From an uncultured Flavobacteriales bacterium (GTDB lineage: Bacteria; Bacteroidota; Bacteroidia; Flavobacteriales_D; Parvicellaceae): a stretch of 6,723 nucleotides of DNA. Made by a program: the position numbers and the translations under genes. The stretch's first letter is position 1. Each line of letters begins with the position of its first letter. Where the stretch lies: positions 1 to 6,723 of the forward strand of contig CALKFX010000016.1 in the NCBI GenBank assembly GCA_938084875.1. The letters are read 5' to 3'. The notes below the pieces were generated by a model that ran no database searches, was not told the DNA's origin, and was given only the letters and a program-made list of their open reading frames with translations. Shown one piece after another: positions 1 through 5,164 of the stretch.

Positions 1-1428
1 ATTTTCTATTTCTTGCTTAGCTTGTTGTATTGCATCTACATGGCTTTTTTCTGCCTCCCATTTCGCTTGAAGTCCAGATTTTAGTTCGTTAAGCTCTGCA
101 ATTTCTTTAGAAATTTGTTTTTCCTTGGCTTTTTCTTTTTCCCTTTTAATAGCTTCTCTTTCAATTTCTAATTGCATTATTTTTCTATCTACTTCATCTA
201 ACTCCTCTGGTTTACTATTGATTTCCATTCTAAGTTTAGATGCAGCTTCATCAATTAAGTCAATTGCTTTATCTGGTAAAAAACGATCTGTTATATATCT
301 TTTTGAGAGTTCTACTGCTGCTATTATTGCATCATCTTTTATCTGAACCTTATGATGGTTTTCATACTTTTCTTTAATTCCACGAAGTATACTTACAGCA
401 TCGTCACTATTTGGTTCATCAATAAGAACCTTCTGAAATCTTCTTTCTAGTGCTTTATCTTGCTCAAAATACTTCTGGTATTCATTAAGAGTAGTAGCAC
501 CTACAGCTCGTAATTCGCCCCTTGCTAGAGCTGGTTTTAAGATGTTTGCTGCATCCATAGCTCCTTGACCACCACCAGCACCAACCAATGTGTGTATTTC
601 ATCTATAAACAAAACAATTCTACCGTCTTGACTAATAACTTCTTTAACTACTGCTTTTAATCTTTCTTCAAATTCACCTTTAAACTTTGCTCCTGCAATT
701 AATGCACCCATATCCAATGAAAAAATAAGTTTATCTTTTAAATTTTCTGGGACATCTCCTCTTATGATACGATGAGCTATTCCTTCTGCAATTGCTGTTT
801 TACCAACACCAGGTTCTCCAATTAAAATTGGATTATTTTTTGTTCTTCTTGTTAATATTTGCAGTACACGTCTTATTTCGTCATCTCTTCCAATTACAGG
901 ATCAAGATTTCCAGTTTCTGCTCTATCATTAAGGTTAATAGCATATTTATTAAGGGCATTATAAGTTTCTTCCTGAGTAGAGGAAGTAACTCGATTACCT
1001 TTTCTTAGCTCATGCACAATTTTAGTAACTTCATTTATATTAAATCCATGGTCCTTTAAAAGTTGGGAAGTATTATCGCTAGTTTTTAAAATTCCAAGTA
1101 TTAGATGTTCAATAGAAACATACTCATCTTCCATGTTTTTAGAAAACTTAATCGACTCAGCTACAGTTTTTTGAGCATTATTACTTAAATTAATATTTCC
1201 ACCAGAAACTTTTGGGCAAGACTCGATAATACTATTATTTGCTTTTGATATTAATTCTGGATTGGCACCTAATTTTTTAGCAATATGTTGAAATACATTT
1301 TTATCTACGTTAATAATAGCACTTAACAGATGAGAATTTTCAATAAATTGATGTCCTTTTGTAATAGTTATTTGCTGTGCATTAGAAATAATCTCCTGTG
1401 ATTTATTTGTAAATTGATTAAAATCCAT
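1..1428 (-). CDS. clpB: ATP-dependent chaperone ClpB (disaggregase), N-terminal 476 residues, cut by left window edge
   Basis: ClpB is a hexameric AAA+ unfoldase that works with DnaK/DnaJ/GrpE to pull polypeptides out of aggregates in the cytoplasm. The frame is open from the ATG at 1428 to base 1. Visible parts in order: Clp N-terminal domain (about 1-145), linker, and NBD1 (about 155-400) with Walker A GEPGVGKT at 204-211, pore loop GAKFKGE (aromatic at 249), Walker B FIDEIHT with D276/E277, and adjacent arginines R329/R330 in ALERRFQKV. The coiled-coil middle domain follows from about 405 and is interrupted at 476. Residue numbers run one to three behind E. coli ClpB, so the start is well supported. 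The rest of the middle domain and NBD2 lie outside the window. The pore-loop aromatic is Phe where E. coli has Tyr. No Met lies near the N-domain/NBD1 linker, so an internal ClpB start like that of E. coli is not apparent. A 107-base gap separates it from the C40 peptidase gene upstream, so it may have its own promoter. Confidence 0.97.
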   Translation of the reverse strand, partial: MDFNQFTNKSQEIISNAQQITITKGHQFIENSHLLSAIINVDKNVFQHIAKKLGANPELISKANNSIIESCPKVSGGNINLSNNAQKTVAESIKFSKNMEDEYVSIEHLILGILKTSDNTSQLLKDHGFNINEVTKIVHELRKGNRVTSSTQEETYNALNKYAINLNDRAETGNLDPVIGRDDEIRRVLQILTRRTKNNPILIGEPGVGKTAIAEGIAHRIIRGDVPENLKDKLIFSLDMGALIAGAKFKGEFEERLKAVVKEVISQDGRIVLFIDEIHTLVGAGGGQGAMDAANILKPALARGELRAVGATTLNEYQKYFEQDKALERRFQKVLIDEPNSDDAVSILRGIKEKYENHHKVQIKDDAIIAAVELSKRYITDRFLPDKAIDLIDEAASKLRMEINSKPEELDEVDRKIMQLEIEREAIKREKEKAKEKQISKEIAELNELKSGLQAKWEAEKSHVDAIQQAKQEIEN

Positions 1429-1455
1429 AAATATTATAATTTACAATAAATTTAT

Positions 1456-1489
1456 CAAAGTGTGGACCAAGAAAATTTAAATGACAAAA
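1456..1489 (-). promoter_or_regulatory. Weak candidate promoter for clpB
   Basis: On the minus strand a TTTTG (1489-1485) is followed, after 21 bases, by ACACTTTG (1463-1456). The Bacteroidota housekeeping promoter is TTG near -33 and TAnnTTTG near -7, with about 19-21 bases between. The TTTG half and the spacing fit, but the leading TA is absent. Transcription would begin about 20-25 bases before the clpB ATG. This is a tentative call, and read-through from the C40 gene is an alternative. Confidence 0.28.
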
Positions 1490-1535
1490 TTTCAGAAAAA
1501 AATCTTAACTTATTGAAAATCAGTAATTTTGACAC

Positions 1536-2303
1536 TTATTCGATAATTCTTTTAACAGAATGTAGTCGATGTGTCAGTTGTTTATTTTTAGATAGAAATA
1601 TACCCTCTTTTGTTAAATTATCAACTCTTACTTTTCCAGATGCATGAATTATTTGATGGTTTTCAAGTGCTATTCCAACATGATTAATTTTATTATCATT
1701 GTTTTTAAAAAAAACTAAATCAGCTGGGTGAATGTTATCTACGTTTACACTTTCTCCCATTTTGGCTTGTTGATAAGCGTCCCTTGAAAGATAAATACCA
1801 CAAAGTGAAAAAACTAGTTGGGTAAACCCACTACAGTCTATACCTAATACACTCTTTCCTCCCCATAAATATGGAGTATTAAGAAGTTTGTAAGCATATT
1901 TAATAAGATCACTTGGATTTTTAGAAGCAATATCTCCTGAAAATTTAAATTTGTACTTTCTTATTTTAACATTACCATTATTAAAAAAGGGGAGAGTAGC
2001 CCCCATTGAAATAGGAATACTTTCTTTATTATATATATTTTGAATACTGGAGAATATGCTACTAACTATTGGAAAGTCATTAACATTTAGATTATCGTAA
2101 TCCTCATAAGTGATTTCTTCATATTGCTTAGTACATATCCAACCCTGGTAATTATCAATTGCTAATATTATTTTAATCCATTTGGGCTTAGTTTCTAAAA
2201 TTTTAAAATGCTGTCCAAAAAGAACTTGAGATACAATTTCACTTTGGTCATTTGCTTCATTCCTTAGTGGTATTATTCCTAATATACAAATTCCGTATTC
2301 CAT
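1536..2303 (-). CDS. C40 family (NlpC/P60) cysteine peptidase with N-terminal SH3-like domains
   Basis: This 255-residue protein is likely a gamma-D-glutamyl-diamino acid endopeptidase acting on cell-wall peptides, in the manner of YkfC. SH3-like segments occupy about 1-65 and 75-122, and the NlpC/P60 domain about 130-250. The catalytic Cys157 sits in IDCSGF, His208 in NHVGIA and His220 in IIHASG, giving the Cys-His-His triad. A LWGGK motif (146-150) precedes the Cys, and the family's LSRDAYQQ stretch lies at 172-179. The N-terminus (MEYGICILGI) has no basic residue before its hydrophobic run and no cleavage-like site. It reads as the first SH3 strand, which suggests a cytoplasmic enzyme that recycles imported muropeptides rather than a secreted hydrolase. 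The ATG overlaps the stop of the upstream aminopeptidase gene (TAATG), implying translational coupling. Family assignment is firm, but substrate and location are inferred. Confidence 0.93.
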   Translation of the reverse strand: MEYGICILGIIPLRNEANDQSEIVSQVLFGQHFKILETKPKWIKIILAIDNYQGWICTKQYEEITYEDYDNLNVNDFPIVSSIFSSIQNIYNKESIPISMGATLPFFNNGNVKIRKYKFKFSGDIASKNPSDLIKYAYKLLNTPYLWGGKSVLGIDCSGFTQLVFSLCGIYLSRDAYQQAKMGESVNVDNIHPADLVFFKNNDNKINHVGIALENHQIIHASGKVRVDNLTKEGIFLSKNKQLTHRLHSVKRIIE

Positions 2304-3223
2304 TAAAGGTGTTTCATTAAGAATTTATAAAGTAATACCATATTTCTAATATCCTCTTTATGTACTTTTTCATCAGGTGAATGTACATTATCTTCTGGCG
2401 CTCCAATAAAGCACCAATCAAATGGGTAAGGAGATTTTTGTAATTGATTCCCATCACTTCCACCTGCAGATTCTACTTCAATTTGATATTTCACACCGCT
2501 TTCCTCGGCCAATTGAATAATTCGATCTACATAAGTTCTTCTAGGAAGACCTGAGTCTCTTCTAGAAATAGCTACTCCTTCTCCATGCTTTACACCATTT
2601 GTTACCCATGTAATATCTGAAATTAGTGCTTGTATAACTCCCCATTTTTCATAAATATATTTTCCAAGAAATCCAACACTTCCACCACCAACTTCTTCAT
2701 AGGTTGAAAAACAAATAATACCATTTTCTAGTGTTTTGGCTACTTCTAAAGCATTCCAAACACCTAGTCTATTGTCCATATAGCAACATTGTACAAAATT
2801 ATCATCTTCTCTCCAATTTGGTTTAAATGTTAGTTCTGTTGCTCTATCGATTTCTCTATCAAATATATATTCAGTATGTTTATCTCCTTTTTCGTCTTCA
2901 TAATTGTATAATTCTGTCTCAATATCGCCATTAGAATCTTTACCTACTAACTCAATACCATCGTAAGTCTTTGGACCTCCAATTTTAATTAGTTCTTTTC
3001 CATATCTAACAGTAAATCCTATAGAGTCTAAATGAGCGAAAATTGCTGTTTTGGGATTTCCAAATTTTAATATCAAACAATCCTGAATACCATCTTTAAT
3101 AATAGTTGGTTTAACTTTGAAATTTTGAATATTTAGATTAATATAATTTATAATATATTCCTTTAAGGCTGTTTCATTTCCAGATGGAGCGTGGATTGAA
3201 CAAAGGGTTTTGAGTAAATGCAT
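2303..3223 (-). CDS. M42/M28-like zinc aminopeptidase (M20/M42 metallopeptidase clan)
   Basis: This 306-residue cytoplasmic metallopeptidase probably removes N-terminal residues from short peptides. The co-catalytic dimetal site is visible: H64 in FAHLDSIG, bridging D150 in YMDNRLG, the Glu pair E176/E177 in STYEEVGGGS (general base and metal ligand), D203 in LISDITW and H281 in NVHSPDEK. The stretch SAGGSDGNQ (252-260) corresponds to the family's SGGTDA-type loop. Residues about 67-145, between the first two ligands, match the position of the small inserted domain that shapes the oligomeric tetrahedral M42 enzymes. The protein is somewhat shorter than the roughly 350 residues usual in M42, so a lineage-specific subgroup is likely. 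The ATG at 3223 gives the family's N-terminus (LLKTLCSIHAPSGNE). It is first in a two-gene operon with the C40 peptidase and is divergent from tRNA-His across a 145-base spacer. No strong promoter motif is visible ahead of it. Exact specificity cannot be read from the sequence. Confidence 0.9.
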   Translation of the reverse strand: MHLLKTLCSIHAPSGNETALKEYIINYINLNIQNFKVKPTIIKDGIQDCLILKFGNPKTAIFAHLDSIGFTVRYGKELIKIGGPKTYDGIELVGKDSNGDIETELYNYEDEKGDKHTEYIFDREIDRATELTFKPNWREDDNFVQCCYMDNRLGVWNALEVAKTLENGIICFSTYEEVGGGSVGFLGKYIYEKWGVIQALISDITWVTNGVKHGEGVAISRRDSGLPRRTYVDRIIQLAEESGVKYQIEVESAGGSDGNQLQKSPYPFDWCFIGAPEDNVHSPDEKVHKEDIRNMVLLYKFLMKHL

Positions 3224-3328
3224 TTATAAATTATATTATTTATGTAATAATGATAACTAACTATTACAGTTAACAACTTCTAAATTTATTATAATTATTC
3301 AAATTAGATTATTCTCTTATTAAATAAC

Positions 3329-3357
3329 TTAAAGTAATTTTTAATTATTTATATTTG
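3329..3357 (+). promoter_or_regulatory. Promoter for tRNA-His (and probably ytxJ), Bacteroidota-type
   Basis: TATATTTG at 3350-3357 matches the Bacteroidota -7 consensus TAnnTTTG exactly. The -33 region is poor: a TTA at 3329-3331 stands where TTG is expected, 18 bases upstream. Transcription would start near 3361, a few bases before the mature tRNA, as expected for a tRNA gene. No other promoter-like element lies between the tRNA and ytxJ. Confidence 0.55.
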
Positions 3358-3369
3358 CCAACTTAAATG

Positions 3370-3443
3370 GTGGATGTAGCTCAGCTGGTTAGAGCATCGG
3401 TTTGTGGTACCGAGGGTCGCGGGTTCGAATCCCGTCTTCCACC
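3370..3443 (+). tRNA. tRNA-His (anticodon GTG)
   Basis: The cloverleaf can be folded by eye. The acceptor arms are GTGGATG (3370-3376) and CTTCCAC (3436-3442). The D-arm is GCTC/GAGC and the anticodon stem TCGGT/ACCGA (3397-3401, 3409-3413). The loop TTGTGGT places GTG at 3404-3406. The T-arm is GCGGG/CCCGT with a TTCGAAT loop. A G at 3369 and the discriminator C at 3443 are the extra G-1:C73 pair that histidyl-tRNA synthetase recognises, which agrees with the anticodon. CCA is not encoded (CTA follows C73). The acceptor stem has one T-T mismatch (3375/3437). Confidence 0.97.
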
Positions 3444-3463
3444 CTAATTTTCACAATTTTGAT

Positions 3464-3814
3464 ATGGGCTGGTTTAGTTCTTCTTCCACTAAATTCAATT
3501 GGAGTTTATTATCTGACCATAATACATTACAAGATTTAGTTAAATTATCTTTTTCAAAGAAGGTACTAATATTTAAACATTCAACTAGATGTTCTATAAG
3601 CACTATGTCCAAAAATAGATTGGAAAACATAGGTGAAGATTCCAAAATTAAAAATTGTTTTTTACTAGATATACTTAAATACAAAGAAATTTCTTCAAAA
3701 ATTGAATCTGATTTTAAAGTTATTCATGAGTCACCCCAGATACTAGTAATAGAAAATGCAAAATGCGTTTATCACGCATCTCACAACGAAATTAGTTGGG
3801 ATAGAATTCCCTAA
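3464..3814 (+). CDS. ytxJ: YtxJ family bacillithiol-system redox protein (monothiol bacilliredoxin, BrxC-like)
   Basis: This 116-residue thioredoxin-fold protein belongs to the YtxJ/BrxC family, whose members remove bacillithiol from protein thiols or relay electrons in organisms that use bacillithiol instead of glutathione. The active-site segment FKHSTRCSIS (37-46) has one redox cysteine, C43, in a CxxS arrangement, comparable to the TCPIS motif of Bacillus BrxC. The later family landmarks are also present: LDILKYKEIS (68-77), the conserved HESPQ (88-92) with the cis-Pro expected of the thioredoxin fold, and HASH (104-107). The ATG at 3464 gives the usual short MGWF start. The same frame is open further upstream, but only into the tRNA anticodon, so that extension is spurious. 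Only 20 bases separate it from tRNA-His, with no promoter between, so co-transcription with the tRNA is likely. It converges on gltA with adjacent stop codons. The family call rests on motif recall; a bacillithiol pathway elsewhere in the genome is predicted, not seen. Confidence 0.88.
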   Translation: MGWFSSSSTKFNWSLLSDHNTLQDLVKLSFSKKVLIFKHSTRCSISTMSKNRLENIGEDSKIKNCFLLDILKYKEISSKIESDFKVIHESPQILVIENAKCVYHASHNEISWDRIP

Positions 3815-3817
3815 CTA
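3793..3817. terminator. Candidate bidirectional stem-loop terminator at the ytxJ/gltA junction
   Basis: TAGTTGGGA (3793-3801) can pair with TCCC-AACTA (3808-3811 and 3813-3817). This gives nine base pairs with one bulged T (3812) and a six-base loop. The 3' arm contains both the ytxJ TAA (3812-3814) and the gltA stop (3815-3817). A modest T-rich run (ATTTT at 3821-3825) follows on the plus strand. On the minus strand the run is weaker (ATTTCG). It could end both convergent transcripts, more plausibly that of ytxJ. It is a fold seen by eye, with no energy computed. Confidence 0.42.
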
Positions 3818-5101
3818 TCTATTTTCGATTGAAGTATAATTTCTTTCAGTTTCCCCTGTGTATATTTGTCGAGGTCTTCCTATTGGTTGATTCTCTTCCA
3901 TCATCTCTTTCCATTGAGCTATCCAACCTGGCAATCTACCCATTGCAAACATCACAGTAAACATTTCTGTAGGAATACCCAAAGCTCTATAAATAATTCC
4001 AGAATAAAAATCTACATTTGGGTATAATCCTCTTGATTTAAAATATTCATCATTTAGGGCAACTTCCTCTAGTTCTTTTGCTATATCTAAAACAGGATCT
4101 ACAATTCCTAATTTTTCTAGTACATCATCAGCAGCTTTTTTAATAATTTTTGCTCTAGGATCAAAATTTTTATAAACTCTATGTCCAAATCCCATAAGTC
4201 TAAAAGAATCGTTTTTATCTTTTGCCTTATCTATCCACTTTGATAATCCTCCTCCATCATTCATTATTTTTTCTAACATTTCGATAACTGCTTGATTAGC
4301 ACCACCATGTAATGGACCCCATAGTGCGGAAACACCTGATGAAATTGAAGCATATAAATTTGCTTGAGAAGACCCAACTATTCTAACTGTAGATGCTGAA
4401 CAATTTTGTTCGTGATCTGCATGAAGAATTAACAATTTATTCAATGCATTTACAATTACAGGATCTGGCTCGTATTCAAAAGCTGGCATAGCAAACATCA
4501 TTTGTAAAAAATTTTCGCAATAGTTATACTTATTTTTTGGATAATTAACAGGATGTCCTATTGAGTTTTTGTAAGCCCAAGCTGCTAGAGTTGGTAATTT
4601 GGCTAATAACCTTTGAATGGTTAAATCAATAGCCTCTACAGTTCTGTTTTGATTTTGAGATTCAGGATAAAAAGTGGATAATGTACACACTGCTGCAGAC
4701 AGAATACCCATTGGATGTGCTTTTGTTGGATAAGCATCTAAAAATATCCTCATATCTTCATGAATTAGTGTATGGTTTGTTATGTTTCTTTTAAATTCTT
4801 CATATTCAATTTTGGTGGGTAGATCTCCATAAATTAATAAATAAGAAACTTCTAAAAAGTCTGATTTTTCTGCTAACTGTTCTATAGAATACCCTCGGTA
4901 TTTAAGAATTCCTTTTTCACCATCTAAAAATGTTATACTACTTGTTGTAGATCCTGTATTTTTAAACCCTGTATCTATTGTTATATAGCCAGTTTGAGAT
5001 CTTAATTTTGATATGTCAATGGCTTTTTCATTTTCAGTCCCCTTAATAACTGGAAGTTCATATGTTTTGTCCTCAATACTAAGTTTTACAGTTTCGCTCA
5101 T
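3815..5101 (-). CDS. gltA: Citrate synthase (type II, GltA)
   Basis: Citrate synthase condenses acetyl-CoA with oxaloacetate to citrate, the first step of the citric acid cycle, in the cytoplasm. The 428-residue length matches the type II enzymes typified by E. coli GltA (about 427). The catalytic residues are visible: H265 in WGPLHGGANQ, H307 in the signature GFGHRVYKNFDPRA, and D364 in PNVDFYSG. H227 and the following residues in LHADHEQNCSAST (227-239), and the RPRQIYTG tail (409-416), are also typical. An N-terminal beta domain (about 1-60) precedes the helical core, as in hexameric, NADH-sensitive type II enzymes, although allostery cannot be judged from sequence alone. The ATG at 5101 lies about 25 bases downstream of the predicted transcription start, and no Shine-Dalgarno is present. 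It is separated by 63 bases from the upstream channel gene but has its own promoter motif. Its end abuts ytxJ on the opposite strand. Confidence 0.98.
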   Translation of the reverse strand: MSETVKLSIEDKTYELPVIKGTENEKAIDISKLRSQTGYITIDTGFKNTGSTTSSITFLDGEKGILKYRGYSIEQLAEKSDFLEVSYLLIYGDLPTKIEYEEFKRNITNHTLIHEDMRIFLDAYPTKAHPMGILSAAVCTLSTFYPESQNQNRTVEAIDLTIQRLLAKLPTLAAWAYKNSIGHPVNYPKNKYNYCENFLQMMFAMPAFEYEPDPVIVNALNKLLILHADHEQNCSASTVRIVGSSQANLYASISSGVSALWGPLHGGANQAVIEMLEKIMNDGGGLSKWIDKAKDKNDSFRLMGFGHRVYKNFDPRAKIIKKAADDVLEKLGIVDPVLDIAKELEEVALNDEYFKSRGLYPNVDFYSGIIYRALGIPTEMFTVMFAMGRLPGWIAQWKEMMEENQPIGRPRQIYTGETERNYTSIENR

Positions 5102-5129
5102 AATAGAAAATTAAAGTGGATTTATTTTG

Positions 5130-5159
5130 CAAATGTAAGAAATTTAAAGGAAAAAACAG
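5130..5159 (-). promoter_or_regulatory. gltA promoter, Bacteroidota-type
   Basis: On the minus strand TACATTTG (5137-5130) matches the -7 consensus TAnnTTTG exactly. It is preceded, after 19 bases, by CTG (5159-5157), one base off the -33 TTG. Predicted transcription start is near 5126, leaving an untranslated leader of about 25 bases before the gltA ATG. The -33 element lies just beyond the stop codon of the channel gene, so gltA is probably transcribed independently of it. Confidence 0.62.
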
Positions 5160-5164
5160 TAATT

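Noticed and set aside
125..346. Plus-strand frame of 73 codons
   Set aside because: It is antisense to the ClpB NBD1/middle-domain coding sequence. It has low-complexity Ser/Ile-rich composition and no family resemblance.
1483..1533. CAAAATT/AATTTTG inverted repeat after the C40 gene as a terminator
   Set aside because: It has a seven-pair, almost all A-T stem with a 33-base loop, so it is unlikely to form a stable terminator.
1462..1647. Plus-strand frame of 61 codons beginning at a GTG
   Set aside because: It starts in the clpB upstream gap and runs antisense into the C40 peptidase gene, with no recognisable features.
3224..3310. Promoter for the aminopeptidase-C40 operon
   Set aside because: The best minus-strand candidate (CTAATTTG at 3307-3300) lacks the right spacing inside the -7 element and has no -33 TTG. 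The region is simply AT-rich, so no specific site is called.
3404..3463. Upstream extension of ytxJ
   Set aside because: It would begin at the GTG that is the tRNA-His anticodon and translate the tRNA. The ATG at 3464 gives the normal family N-terminus.
3451..3684. Minus-strand frame of 77 codons
   Set aside because: It is an antisense shadow of ytxJ, whose protein motifs are clear.
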